Assembly: GCA_027489065.1 (NCBI GenBank)
Contig: JAIYAM010000047.1
Location: 1 to 64,000 of the forward strand
Direction: 5' to 3'
DNA: 64,000 bases
From: Erythrobacteraceae bacterium
GTDB lineage: Bacteria; Pseudomonadota; Alphaproteobacteria; Sphingomonadales; Sphingomonadaceae
The position numbers and the translations under genes are program-made. Below are positions 16,607-26,019 of this stretch, piece by piece (position 1 is the stretch's first letter; each line of letters opens with the position of its first letter). Under the pieces are notes generated by a model. The model worked only from the letters and a program-made list of their open reading frames with translations, did not search any database and was not told the origin of the DNA.

Positions 16607-18405
16607 CACCCGACCTCGAACTCTGGCCGATCGGCAATTGCCAGATCAGCGCGCTCGTCGACCGTGCGGGCGCGATCGTGTGGTCCTGCATCCCGCGCGT
16701 CGATGGCGACCCGGTGTTCTGTTCACTGATGAACGGTGAGGAACGCGACGCGCGGGACAGGGGAACCTGGCGGATCGAACTGGTCGGACAGGTGAGCACG
16801 AGGCAGGAATACATCCGCAACACCCCGATCCTCGTGACGACGCTCGAAGCCGAGGACGGGAGCGCCGTCGAGGTGCTGGACTTCTGCCCGCGGCACGAGG
16901 GCAAGGGGCGGACCTATCGGCCCGTCGCGATCGGCCGGATCGTGCGGCCCATTTCAGGCAGCCCGCGCATCCGGGTGGTGCTCACCCCCATGCGCGAATA
17001 CGGCGCAGCTGCTGCCGAGACGACCCGCGGCACGAACCACATCCGCTACCTCCTCGGGCCCGAGACACTGCGCCTCACCACCGATGCGCCGGTCGGCTAC
17101 ATCCTCGAAGGGCGGCCCTTTCGGCTCGAGCAGGACCTGCACTTCTTCCTCGGCCCCGATGAGCCCTTCGACGGCCCCCTTCGCGGCGAGGTTCGGCGCA
17201 TGGAGCAGGCCACCCGCGGCTACTGGCAGCGCTGGGTGCGCGGCCTCGCGACACCTTTCGAGTGGCAGGCCGACGTCATTCGCTGCGCCATCACCCTGAA
17301 GCTCTGCCAGCACGAGGAAACCGGCGCGATCGTCGCGGCGCTCACCACCTCGATCCCCGAGGCGCCGCACTCGCAGCGCAACTGGGACTACCGCTACTGC
17401 TGGATCCGCGATTCCTACTACACGGTCCAGGCGCTGAACCGGCTGGGCGCGCTCGATGTGCTGGAGAAGTATCTCGCCTACCTGCGCAACATCGTCGACG
17501 CTGCGAAAGGCGGGCAGATCCAGCCGCTCTACTCGGTGATGGGCGATGCCGAGCTTCATGAAACCGCCGCCCCGGCGCTCGCCGGCTATCGCGGGATGGG
17601 GCCGGTGCGGATCGGGAATGCGGCCTATCTCCAGGTCCAGCACGATTGCTACGGGCAGATCGTCCTGCCGACGGTGCAGGGCTTCATCGACCAGCGATTG
17701 TTGCGCATGGCCGACGAGCGCGACTTCGCGAGCCTCGAGGAGGTCGGCGAGATGGCCTGGATGATGCACGATCAGCCCGACGCAGGCCTCTGGGAATTCC
17801 GCACGCGCAAGGAGGTGCACACCTATTCGGCGGTGATGGGCTGGGCGGCGTGCGACCGGCTGGCGGTGGCCGCACAATGGCTTGGCAAGTCCGACCGGGC
17901 GACGCTGTGGCGGACCCGCGCCGAGGAGATCCGCGCCCGCATCGAAAGCGATGCCTGGGTCGAGGACGGCGAGGGAAGCGGCCACTACGGCGCCAGCTTC
18001 CAGAGCGGCTATCTCGACGCGAGCCTGTTGCAGATGATCGAGCTCAGGTTCCTCGCACCCGACAACCCGCGCTTCCTGTCCACCTTCGCCGCCATCGAGG
18101 AGCATCTGCGCCGCGGCGACTTCATGCTGCGCTATGCCGCCGAAGACGACTTCGGCATGCCCGAGACCGCCTTCAACGTCTGCACCTTCTGGCTGATCGA
18201 GGCGCTGCACCTCGTCGGGCGCAGCGAGGAAGCGCGGGGGCTGTTTGCGACGATGCTCAGCCACCGTACCGCCTCCGGCCTGCTCAGCGAAGACCTCGAT
18301 TACATGAGCGGCGAGCTGTGGGGCAACTTTCCGCAGACCTATTCGCTGGTCGGGGTGATCAATTGCGCAGGGCTGCTCTCCAAGCCGTGGAGGGACGTCC
18401 GATAG
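16603..18405 (+). CDS. Glycoside hydrolase family 15 (glucoamylase/trehalase-like)
   Basis: A 600-residue cytoplasmic protein: an N-terminal beta-sandwich (about 1-220) and an (alpha/alpha)6 barrel. Barrel signatures are RNWDYRYCWIRDSYYTVQAL, LWEFRTRKEVHTYS with the putative acid Glu, and a second catalytic region LLSEDLDYMSGELWGNFPQTYS near the end. Members in actinobacteria include trehalases, others are glucoamylases or dextranases. Lying between otsB and otsA and overlapping both, it most likely hydrolyses trehalose or an alpha-glucan feeding the same pool (inference). There is no signal peptide. Confidence 0.88.
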   Translation: MTPDLELWPIGNCQISALVDRAGAIVWSCIPRVDGDPVFCSLMNGEERDARDRGTWRIELVGQVSTRQEYIRNTPILVTTLEAEDGSAVEVLDFCPRHEGKGRTYRPVAIGRIVRPISGSPRIRVVLTPMREYGAAAAETTRGTNHIRYLLGPETLRLTTDAPVGYILEGRPFRLEQDLHFFLGPDEPFDGPLRGEVRRMEQATRGYWQRWVRGLATPFEWQADVIRCAITLKLCQHEETGAIVAALTTSIPEAPHSQRNWDYRYCWIRDSYYTVQALNRLGALDVLEKYLAYLRNIVDAAKGGQIQPLYSVMGDAELHETAAPALAGYRGMGPVRIGNAAYLQVQHDCYGQIVLPTVQGFIDQRLLRMADERDFASLEEVGEMAWMMHDQPDAGLWEFRTRKEVHTYSAVMGWAACDRLAVAAQWLGKSDRATLWRTRAEEIRARIESDAWVEDGEGSGHYGASFQSGYLDASLLQMIELRFLAPDNPRFLSTFAAIEEHLRRGDFMLRYAAEDDFGMPETAFNVCTFWLIEALHLVGRSEEARGLFATMLSHRTASGLLSEDLDYMSGELWGNFPQTYSLVGVINCAGLLSKPWRDVR

Positions 18406-19829
18406 CCCGCCTCATCATCATATCCAATCGCGTCGCCACGCCCGACGCGCGCGGCGCCGCCGGCGCGCAGGGCGGGCTGGCCGGTGCGCTGAATTCGGCG
18501 CTCAAGGACCACGGCGGGATCTGGTTCGGCTGGTCGGGCCAGGAGACCGAGGATGCGACCGACACGATGCAGCTCCGGCGCGCGGACGGGGTGACGACCG
18601 CGACGATCGACCTGTCGAGCCGCGATGTGGAGGAATATTACAACGGCTACGCCAATTCGACCTTGTGGCCGCTGTTCCACTACCGGCTGGACCTCACGCG
18701 CTACGAGGTCGAGACCGCCAAGGGGTACGAACGCGTCAACCGGCATTTCGCCGAAAGCGTCGTCCCGCTGATCGAGCCGGACGATCTGGTCTGGGTGCAC
18801 GATTACCATCTGCTGCCTCTGGGCGAGCAACTGCGCCGGAGCGGCGTTGCCAATCGCATCGGGTTCTTTCTCCACATCCCCTGGCCGCCGACGCGCCTGT
18901 TCGTCTCGCTTCCCGATCACGAACTGCTGGTGCGCTCGCTGCTCGAATATGACCTGATCGGTTTCCAGAGCGACGAGTGGCGCGAGAGCTTCCTCCACTA
19001 TTGCCGGGAGGAACTCGGCGCCGAAGTTGACGAGGCGAGCGGAGCGATCCGCTTCGGCGGCAAGACGGTGACGGCCCGCACCTATCCCATCGGCATCGAC
19101 TGGGACCACTTCCAGGAACAGGGCCGGACCGAAGAGGCGCGGATCGCCGAACAGCGGCTGGTGTCCTCGACCCGGCACCGCACCGCCATGATCGGGGTCG
19201 ACCGGCTCGACTATTCCAAGGGCCTGCCCGAGCGGATCGACGGCATCGCCCGCTTCTTCGACCAGAACCCCGAGCGTGTGCGCGATCTCGTTTACATCCA
19301 GATCGCGCCGCCGAGCCGCGAGGACGTGAAGAGCTATCAGGACATCCGCGCGCTGCTCGAGCAGAAGGCCGGCCAGATCAACGGCGCGCGCAGCGAGGTC
19401 GACCTCGTGCCGATCCGCTACGTCAACCGCGGCTATTCCCATGCCGAGCTGTTCGGCTTCTTCCGCGCCGCCAAGATCGGGCTGGTGACGCCGCTGAGAG
19501 ACGGAATGAACCTGGTGGCCAAGGAATATGTCGCAGCGCAGGACCCGGAGGATCCGGGCGTGCTCATCCTCTCGCACTTTGCTGGCGCGGCGCGGCAGCT
19601 CGGCGCCGAGGACCGCGGCGCGGTGCTGGTCAATTCCTACAGTCCCGACGATATCTCGCGAGCGATCCAGCTCGCGCTCGAGATGCCGCTGGCCGAACGC
19701 AAGGCGCGCTATGCGGCAATGATCGGAACGATCCGGGACGACAACGTGCAAGGCTGGACCCGCGCCTTCTGCGACGACCTCGCGGCGACGCGCCCGCCGG
19801 CCCGCGGGGCTGACAGCGAGACGGACTGA
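18387..19829 (+). CDS. otsA: Trehalose-6-phosphate synthase
   Basis: GT20 enzyme making trehalose 6-phosphate from UDP-glucose and glucose 6-phosphate. Signatures: RLIIISNRVATPD at the N-terminus, GGLAGALNSAL, VWVHDYHLLPL, GVDRLDYSKGLPERI and VTPLRDGMNLVAKEYVA. No ATG exists near the conserved start. The GTG at 18387 gives VEGRPIARLIIISNRV, a 480-residue protein of normal size, and makes the gene overlap GH15 by 19 bases, consistent with translational coupling. The large open frame extending left to 17646 is not part of the protein. Confidence 0.93.
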   Translation: MEGRPIARLIIISNRVATPDARGAAGAQGGLAGALNSALKDHGGIWFGWSGQETEDATDTMQLRRADGVTTATIDLSSRDVEEYYNGYANSTLWPLFHYRLDLTRYEVETAKGYERVNRHFAESVVPLIEPDDLVWVHDYHLLPLGEQLRRSGVANRIGFFLHIPWPPTRLFVSLPDHELLVRSLLEYDLIGFQSDEWRESFLHYCREELGAEVDEASGAIRFGGKTVTARTYPIGIDWDHFQEQGRTEEARIAEQRLVSSTRHRTAMIGVDRLDYSKGLPERIDGIARFFDQNPERVRDLVYIQIAPPSREDVKSYQDIRALLEQKAGQINGARSEVDLVPIRYVNRGYSHAELFGFFRAAKIGLVTPLRDGMNLVAKEYVAAQDPEDPGVLILSHFAGAARQLGAEDRGAVLVNSYSPDDISRAIQLALEMPLAERKARYAAMIGTIRDDNVQGWTRAFCDDLAATRPPARGADSETD

Positions 19830-20067
19830 TCAGGGTGTTCGACGCCGGCAGCGGGCCGGCCATGCGGAACCGCGTTACGCGTGCTCGCGAGCGCCTGAAG
19901 GCTCGCGTCAACCCCCAAAACCTTCCGGTCACCTCTTGGATCAGTCCTGCGGGGGAACTGGGCGCGCGGCGAAGCGGTAGCCAGCAGGTGCGATCCGAAC
20001 CCGGATAAGTCTTGATCCAAGCATGGCCGAGCAGGTGCGCAAGCGCCCTCTCGGGAAAGGGAAGAGA

Positions 20068-20493
20068 ATGGCAGCGCCACCCCATCCGGCTCGCGTTCTG
20101 GCGAGCCACCCGATCCACGCCGTGCTGCTAGCGGGCGCCTTGCCGCTGTTCCTCGGCGCGGTGCTTGCCGATTGGGCCTATGCCTCGACCTACGAGGTGC
20201 AGTGGACCAATTTTGCCTCCTGGCTGATCGCAGGCGGGCTGGTGTTCGCCGGCTTCGCTTTCCTTTGGGCCCTCGTCGCAGCATTCACGCGGGGCGGCGG
20301 GGCGATGCGGTGGATCTACGCCGGGCTGCTCGCGGCGGTGTTCGCCGCCGGATTCGCCAACGCGCTGGTGCACGCCAAGGATGCCTGGGCTGCGATGCCC
20401 GCAGGCCTGATCCTCTCGCTGGTGGTGCTGGTTCTGACGCTCGCGGCGATCTGGGCCGGTCTTTCACGCAGCAGAACGGGAGCGCCGACATGA
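20068..20493 (+). CDS. DUF2231 integral membrane protein
   Basis: A 141-residue protein with four predicted membrane helices; the family signature HPIHAVLLAGALPLFLGAVLADWAY is at the N-terminus. The start at 20068 has a purine-rich GGGAAAGGGAAG just upstream, better than the in-frame ATG at 20023. The stop overlaps the next start (ATGA), so it is cotranslated with the lipoprotein dehydrogenase. Such pairs are common in proteobacteria, where the DUF2231 protein may be a membrane partner for electron transfer; this is not established. Confidence 0.82.
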   Translation: MAAPPHPARVLASHPIHAVLLAGALPLFLGAVLADWAYASTYEVQWTNFASWLIAGGLVFAGFAFLWALVAAFTRGGGAMRWIYAGLLAAVFAAGFANALVHAKDAWAAMPAGLILSLVVLVLTLAAIWAGLSRSRTGAPT

Positions 20494-21800
20494 AGATACG
20501 CACCCTTGTGCTCGCCTCGGCGGCCCTTCTTGCCTCCTGCGGCAGCGAGAATGGCGAGGTCTTGCAGTACGGCGCCAGTCCCGAACTCCCTCAGAAGCAG
20601 CGCGGCCTGCTGCCCAGCATGACCATCGCCGATCCGGCAGGCTGGGGCGACCAGCGGCCGGTCGTGCCCGCTGGCTACACCATCCAGCCGATCGCGACGG
20701 GTCTCAAGATCCCCCGCCAGACGCTGGTGCTGCCCAATGGCGACATTCTCATCGCCGAGGGAATGGGCGGGGGTGCGCCGGTCTTGAGGCCGAAGGATCT
20801 GATCGCGGGGTACATCAAGAAGCAGGGGACGAGCCCCGTGAAGGGCGGCAACCGCCTGACGCTGCTGCGCGATGCCGATGGCGACGGGGTATACGAAGGT
20901 CGCAGCGTCTTCGCCGGGAACCTCAATGCGCCCTATGGCCTTGCGCTGGTCGGCAACCGCCTGTTCGTCGCCAATCAGGACGCGATCGTCCGGTTCGACT
21001 ACCAGCCGGGCCAGACCCGCGCGAGCGGCCGGCCGGTAAGGCTCACGCGTCTGCCGTCGGAGGTGAACCACCACTGGACCAAGGCGATGACCGCCAGCCC
21101 GGACGGGCGCTATCTCTATGTCGGCATCGGCTCGAACTCCAACACTGCCGAGCGCGGGATGGAGGTGGAGGAGAACCGCGCGATGATCTGGCAGGTGGAT
21201 GCCGAAACCGGCGCCTCGCGACCTTTCGCGACCGGCCTGCGCAATCCCACCGCACTCGCCATGCTGCCTGATCTGGGCCAGCTCTGGGCGGTCGTGAACG
21301 AGCGTGACGAACTCGGGCCCAATCTGGTGCCCGATTACCTGACCTCGGTGCGCGAGGGCGCGTTTTACGGCTGGCCCTATGCCTATTGGGGGCCGAACGT
21401 CGACACGCGGGTACAGCCCCAGCGTCCCGATCTGGTCAAGGCGACGGTGCGGCCGGACTATGGCCTCCAGTCGCACACGGCCCCGCTCGGCCTCGCCTTC
21501 TCCGGTCCGGCCTTGGGGGAGCGCTTTGCACAGGGCGCCTTCATCGGCATGCACGGAAGCTGGAACCGGGAGGCTCCGGTGGGATACAAGGTCATCTTCG
21601 TGCCCTTCAGCGGCGGGAAGCCGGCCGGCCCCCCGGTCGATTTCGTGAAGGGCTTTCAGGCCGACGGGAAGACCATGGGGCGTCCAGTCGGGGTGACGGT
21701 GGACCCGCGCGGCGCGCTGATCGTGGCTGACGACCTCTCCAACACCATCTGGCGGGTGACGCCGCAGCAGGTGCCGCCGGTCCGCACCGCCAGGCGCTGA
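20490..21800 (+). CDS. PQQ-type glucose/sorbosone dehydrogenase-like lipoprotein
   Basis: A 436-residue exported beta-propeller. A lipoprotein signal with lipobox LLASC (Cys17) predicts anchoring to a membrane on the periplasmic side. Blade features typical of the soluble glucose/sorbosone dehydrogenase family are visible: LPNGDILIAEG, GLRNPTALAMLP, NERDELGPNLVPDYLT, GMHGSWNREAPVGYKV and the closing GALIVADDLSNTIWRV. The known family oxidises aldose-type sugars with PQQ. No PQQ biosynthesis gene is nearby, so cofactor and substrate remain open. It converges on the oxidase cluster with a 13-base gap. Confidence 0.85.
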   Translation: MKIRTLVLASAALLASCGSENGEVLQYGASPELPQKQRGLLPSMTIADPAGWGDQRPVVPAGYTIQPIATGLKIPRQTLVLPNGDILIAEGMGGGAPVLRPKDLIAGYIKKQGTSPVKGGNRLTLLRDADGDGVYEGRSVFAGNLNAPYGLALVGNRLFVANQDAIVRFDYQPGQTRASGRPVRLTRLPSEVNHHWTKAMTASPDGRYLYVGIGSNSNTAERGMEVEENRAMIWQVDAETGASRPFATGLRNPTALAMLPDLGQLWAVVNERDELGPNLVPDYLTSVREGAFYGWPYAYWGPNVDTRVQPQRPDLVKATVRPDYGLQSHTAPLGLAFSGPALGERFAQGAFIGMHGSWNREAPVGYKVIFVPFSGGKPAGPPVDFVKGFQADGKTMGRPVGVTVDPRGALIVADDLSNTIWRVTPQQVPPVRTARR

Positions 21801-21813
21801 CCTGCGGCGGTGG

Positions 21814-22107
21814 TCAGGCCAGGAGAGCCGGAAAACCCTGCCAGAACACCGCAACCAGGGCGACGGCGTTGAGCAGGCTCGCGAGCAAGGCGATCCAGTC
21901 GGACACCGCATCCTCCTTGCGGTTGAAGGCGGCCCAGCTGCGCCTTGCCAGCCAGGCGAGCGCGGCCAGACAGGCGAGGGTCAGCCCACCAGCAAGCAAC
22001 TTCGCGATCAGGACGCGCTCGGGAAAGATGCTCGCGATCCCGTAGGCGCCGAAAAAGTGGACCGTCCAGACCACCATGCCGCCGAGCAGGAACACCCAGG
22101 TCCGCAT
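21814..22107 (-). CDS. Small membrane protein of the caa3 oxidase cluster
   Basis: A 97-residue protein with three predicted membrane helices (TWVFLLGGMVVWTVHFFGAYGIASI, a central LLAGGLTLACLAALAWLA, and a C-terminal WIALLASLLNAVALVAVFW). The ATG shares one base with the stop of the fused subunit I/III gene (TGATG), so translation is coupled; a GTG one codon earlier is also possible. Its position is that of a small accessory subunit or assembly factor. No specific family recognised. Confidence 0.75.
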   Translation of the reverse strand: MRTWVFLLGGMVVWTVHFFGAYGIASIFPERVLIAKLLAGGLTLACLAALAWLARRSWAAFNRKEDAVSDWIALLASLLNAVALVAVFWQGFPALLA

Positions 22108-24641
22108 CACCCCGCGCCCGAAACCAGCCGGATGATGAGAGCCGATGCGCTGCCCTGCACGGCGGTGTAGACGACAAACAGGGTGACGAGGTCGACCGTG
22201 TTGTTGCGGGGCCGGATGACCAGATTACGCGCCGTGCGAGCGCCGAGGTAGAGCGCCATCAGCGCCGCGATGAGTACGAGCATCATCTGGTTGGCGAGGA
22301 AGGCATGGGCAACCGCACCCTGTCCGCTCATCACCGGATCGAGCACGGCCGATACGCTCCAGTAGTCTGCGATGAGCGCCGGCAGCAGCAGCAGGGCGCC
22401 GACAATGCTGGCGGTGGAGGGCGACCAGAGGGTGCTCTTCTCGCGCGCCAGCAGTCGCCGTCCGAGCCATGCAAAGCCCGCTGCCGCGCCATAGAGCCCA
22501 AGCGCGACAAAGCCGGTCGAGAGCGCCGGGGGCTCCTGCCAGAAGTCCGGCTGCACGCCGAACAGGTACAAATAGCTGAACAGCGTCATCAGGAAGAGCA
22601 TGAAGACCACGATCAGCAGGATCACCATCGCCCACCAGCCATGGGTGCTCCGGCCGGTCACATAGGTCGGCAGCATGATGCCGGCTCCGACATCGACCTC
22701 CTCGGCCGCGGCGACGCGGTCTGTGTCCCACATCCAGCGCAGGACGCACAGCACCGCAAGGATGCCGCTGGCGAAGGACGGGATGTAGGCCTCGATGGTG
22801 AGGAGCAGAAAGAAGCCCGCCGTTCCCACTGCGGAGAACAGCGGCCAGACAGACGGGCCGGGCATGATCTGGACATATTGGGGCTCGGCGCGGACGGGAC
22901 TGGTGATGAGGGTCTCGCGGTTGCCGGTCGGCGCTCCGGGAAGGAAGTAGCGCCCTTCCTCGACGTCCCTGGAGATGTCGGGATCGTCCCACAGCGGGTA
23001 GCGGCTCTTGACCACCGGGATCGATCGGGCGGAGTAAAGGCCGGTGGGCAGCCACTCGAGCGTTCCACCGCCATAGGTGTTGCCTGCGCCCTTGTTGACG
23101 GTGAAGCGGAAGTTCCGCGCAAGGTCGACCAGGAACAGGAGCACGCCCGCAGCCAGCACGAAGGCTCCGACCGTCGACAGGAAATTGGTGAAGGTCAGAT
23201 CGCCTCCGGGAAGGTAGGTGTAGACCCGGCGCGGCATGCCCATGAAGCCGGTGATGTGCATCGGCAGGAAGGTCACGTGCACGCCCACGAACATCAGCCA
23301 GAACGTCCACTTCCCGAGCCGCTCCGAAAGCGGCCTGCTGCTGGTCATCCCGATCCAGTAGTAGAACACGGCAAAGACCGGGAACAGCGCGCCGCCGATC
23401 AGCACGTAGTGAAGGTGCGCCACGATGAAGTAGGTGTCATGCACCTGCCAGTCGAACGGCACCATCGCCACCATCACGCCGGTGAGGCCGCCCATCACGA
23501 AGATGACGAGTCCGCCGAGCACGAACAGCGTCGGCGTGTTGTGGCGCGGCTTGCCGCTCGCGAAGGTCGCGATCCACGAGAAGACCTGGATCCCGGCGGG
23601 CACGCTCACCGCCATGCTCGCAGCCGCGAAGAAGCCGACGGATAGCCGCGGCATGCCGGTGGCGAACATGTGGTGCGACCACACGCCGAAGCTGATGAAG
23701 GCAGTCGCAAGGAAGGCCAGCACGATCAGGTCGTGGCCGATCAGCGTGGTGCGCGCGAGGGCCGGGATCATCATCGACACCAGCGCCGCGGCAGGCAGGA
23801 AGATGATGTAGACCTCGGGGTGGCCGAAGAACCAGAAGAGGTGCTGCCACAGCAGCGGATCGCCGCCCCGCGTGGGATCGAAGAAGGGCCAGTTGAAGGC
23901 GCGCTCGAGCTCCAGGAACAGGGTGCACATGATCACTGCGGGAAAGGCAATGATGATCATGCTGGCAAACACGAGCATCCCCCAGGCGAAGATCGGCATC
24001 TTGTCGAGTGTCATGTTGGGCGCGCGGGTGCGCAGCACGCCGACGATGATCTCGATCGCCCCGGCAATGGCGGAGATCTCTATGAAACCGATGCCGAGCA
24101 GCCAGAAATCCGCATTGATGCCGGGCGAGAAGGCTTTGCCGGTAAGCGGGGGATACATGAACCAGCCGCCGTTGGGGGCGAGCCCGACGAAGAGGCTCGC
24201 GAAGAAGCTGATGCCGCCGACGAAGTAGGCCCAGAAGGCATAGGCCGACAGCCGCGGGAACGGCAGGTCGCGCGCCGCGAGCATCTGCGGCAGCAGCATC
24301 ACGCCGAGGGCTTCCATCATCGGCACGGCAAAGAGGAACATCATCACCGTGCCGTGCATGGTGAAGAACTGGTTGTAGGTCTCCTGCGGCAGGATGCCCT
24401 GCAAGGGCAGGGCGAGCTGGACCCGCATGACCAGCGCGAGAATGCCGGCCAGCAGGAAGAACAGGAAGGCGGCCGCGACGTACCAGAGGCCGACATAGTT
24501 GTTGTTGACGATGGTCAGCCGCGCCCACCCCTTGGGTTGCTCCCAAAGGCGTTCGAGCTCCTCGAGCTCGCCTTCGGGACGGTCCTCGCGCACGGGGAAG
24601 CGCTTGTAGAGCTCCGGATCGAAGCCGGTCTCCGAGGTCAC
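22107..24641 (-). CDS. ctaD: Cytochrome c oxidase subunit I fused to subunit III (caa3 type)
   Basis: An 844-residue fusion: haem-copper oxidase subunit I (about 40-560) followed by subunit III-like helices (about 600-840). Ligands are visible: H96 (MHGTVM), CuB His H274/H323/H324 with crosslink Y278 (GHPEVY, SHH), and H409/H411 (AHLHY). E276 marks the A1-type D-channel end, and D125 (ARDLPFPR) its entry. However, the position of the K-channel lysine, in the family (T)GxKVFSW, is AGIQVFSW here (Q352), and the Asn cluster after FPR is LSAY. It reduces O2 at the inner membrane and pumps protons. The gene overlaps ctaC by four bases. Confidence 0.93.
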   Translation of the reverse strand: MTSETGFDPELYKRFPVREDRPEGELEELERLWEQPKGWARLTIVNNNYVGLWYVAAAFLFFLLAGILALVMRVQLALPLQGILPQETYNQFFTMHGTVMMFLFAVPMMEALGVMLLPQMLAARDLPFPRLSAYAFWAYFVGGISFFASLFVGLAPNGGWFMYPPLTGKAFSPGINADFWLLGIGFIEISAIAGAIEIIVGVLRTRAPNMTLDKMPIFAWGMLVFASMIIIAFPAVIMCTLFLELERAFNWPFFDPTRGGDPLLWQHLFWFFGHPEVYIIFLPAAALVSMMIPALARTTLIGHDLIVLAFLATAFISFGVWSHHMFATGMPRLSVGFFAAASMAVSVPAGIQVFSWIATFASGKPRHNTPTLFVLGGLVIFVMGGLTGVMVAMVPFDWQVHDTYFIVAHLHYVLIGGALFPVFAVFYYWIGMTSSRPLSERLGKWTFWLMFVGVHVTFLPMHITGFMGMPRRVYTYLPGGDLTFTNFLSTVGAFVLAAGVLLFLVDLARNFRFTVNKGAGNTYGGGTLEWLPTGLYSARSIPVVKSRYPLWDDPDISRDVEEGRYFLPGAPTGNRETLITSPVRAEPQYVQIMPGPSVWPLFSAVGTAGFFLLLTIEAYIPSFASGILAVLCVLRWMWDTDRVAAAEEVDVGAGIMLPTYVTGRSTHGWWAMVILLIVVFMLFLMTLFSYLYLFGVQPDFWQEPPALSTGFVALGLYGAAAGFAWLGRRLLAREKSTLWSPSTASIVGALLLLPALIADYWSVSAVLDPVMSGQGAVAHAFLANQMMLVLIAALMALYLGARTARNLVIRPRNNTVDLVTLFVVYTAVQGSASALIIRLVSGAG

Positions 24642-25615
24642 CTCTGCTGCTCCAGATAGAGCGCGAGGTCTCGGATGTCGTCGGCAGGAAGCACGCTGTA
24701 GGGCGGCATGCGATTGCCCGGCTTGATCGCCTGGGCGTTGCCGATCCAGCCCATCAGCGTCCCGCGATTATTGGGCAGGATGCCCGCGCCCAGGGTCCGG
24801 CGCGTGCCCACGTGGGTGAGGTCGGGTCCTGCCATGCCGTTGAAGGGGGTGCCCGCGATGCGATGACAGGCCGCGCAACCGGCTGAGGCGAAGAGCTGCT
24901 CGCCGCGCCCGCCGCTGGGTGGTTTGGACGCCAGCGCAGCCTGCCGATCGGCCATGATGCGCCGGAACTCCGCAGGCTCATGCGCCACCACGACGAAGCC
25001 CATCAGCGCGTGCGGCCCGCCGCAGTACTCCGCACACTGACCGCCATAGCTGCCGGGCTTGTCCGCTTTGATCTTCATCAGGTTGACCCGCCCCGGGATC
25101 ATGTCGAGCTTGCCCGAGAGGCGCGGCACCCAGAAGCTGTGGATCACATCGGCGGAACGCAGTTCGAGCACCACCGTCTCGCCGACGGGGATGTGCAGTT
25201 CGTTGGCGTCCCACAGGGCCACTTTGCCGCTGCTGTCGAGATAGGCGACGCGCCACCACCACATTTCCCCCGTGACCTGGACACGCATGGCGCCGGGAGG
25301 AGCGGGCGTGCCGAGGTTTCGGGTGAGCGAGAGGCCGTAGACGAGCAATGCAGTCAGAACCACGATGGGCAAGGCGATGCCGCCGAGCCAGATCACTGCC
25401 TGCCCGCCCAGCCTGCTCTTGAGCCTCTGTCCGCCGAACAGGGCAACCCCGAGCGCTGCGAGCACCACGCCGAGGACCACCACGGCCATCGCGAACAGCA
25501 CCCAGCTTAGAACCGATATCGAGCCAGCGTAGGGCCCTGCCGGGTCGAGCACCGGCGGCGGCCAGCCCTTGAAGACCGATTCAAGGCTCGAGCGTGTAGA
25601 GATAGGCCGCGACAT
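24638..25615 (-). CDS. ctaC: Cytochrome c oxidase subunit II with fused cytochrome c domain
   Basis: A 325-residue subunit II: two membrane helices (about 33-60 and 74-98), a cupredoxin domain with the CuA site H159, C194, E196, C198, H202, M205 (VIHSFW, CAEYCGGPHALM), then a cytochrome c domain with haem motif CAACH (247-251) and probable axial Met in KPGNRMPPY. This is the caa3 arrangement, accepting electrons from soluble cytochrome c into the fused haem. The ATG at 25615 overlaps the upstream cytochrome gene by 35 bases; the longer open frame to 25885 is that gene's shadow. Confidence 0.93.
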   Translation of the reverse strand: MSRPISTRSSLESVFKGWPPPVLDPAGPYAGSISVLSWVLFAMAVVVLGVVLAALGVALFGGQRLKSRLGGQAVIWLGGIALPIVVLTALLVYGLSLTRNLGTPAPPGAMRVQVTGEMWWWRVAYLDSSGKVALWDANELHIPVGETVVLELRSADVIHSFWVPRLSGKLDMIPGRVNLMKIKADKPGSYGGQCAEYCGGPHALMGFVVVAHEPAEFRRIMADRQAALASKPPSGGRGEQLFASAGCAACHRIAGTPFNGMAGPDLTHVGTRRTLGAGILPNNRGTLMGWIGNAQAIKPGNRMPPYSVLPADDIRDLALYLEQQR

Positions 25616-25946
25616 CCCGCGCCTCCCTTTCGCTGATCGGCATCGCCGGCATGGTGGTGCCGGGCAGCACCTCTGGAGCATTGCGGACGTAGGCGGCGAG
25701 CACGTCGGGCCGGTTCGGCAATTGGCCCGAAATGAGGTTGCCAGCGGCAAAGCCCTGCAGTGCTGGCCCGACCTGCCCCTGCGGCCAGGCAATGCCCGGG
25801 ATCGTGTGGCAGCTGGCACAGCCGACCCGGGCCATGACCTTGCGGCCGCGCGCGGCATTGGCCTCCGGCATCGAGTGGCGCTCATCGGGCGGACTTTTGC
25901 AAGCGGTCAGCAGTAACACGAAGAACAGGATGGCAAGATTCCGCAA
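25581..25946 (-). CDS. Monohaem cytochrome c lipoprotein
   Basis: With a TTG start at 25946 the protein is 121 residues and begins MRNLAILFFVLLLTAC, a clean lipoprotein signal (Cys16); GGGAGGG precedes the TTG by three bases. A GTG four codons upstream (25958) is the alternative, and no ATG fits. One haem site CASCH (43-47) and a methionine-rich TTMPAMP ligand region are present, with the AYLYTLEP end typical of small class I cytochromes. As the first gene before ctaC it is likely an electron donor to, or subunit of, the caa3 oxidase at the periplasmic face. Confidence 0.82.
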   Translation of the reverse strand: MRNLAILFFVLLLTACKSPPDERHSMPEANAARGRKVMARVGCASCHTIPGIAWPQGQVGPALQGFAAGNLISGQLPNRPDVLAAYVRNAPEVLPGTTMPAMPISEREARDVAAYLYTLEP

Positions 25947-26019
25947 AAACCCTCCCACATGGGATAAAGAATGAGGTAGGCGGCGGAACCTGTGCTGACG
26001 CCATAGTGTTCCACGGCGC

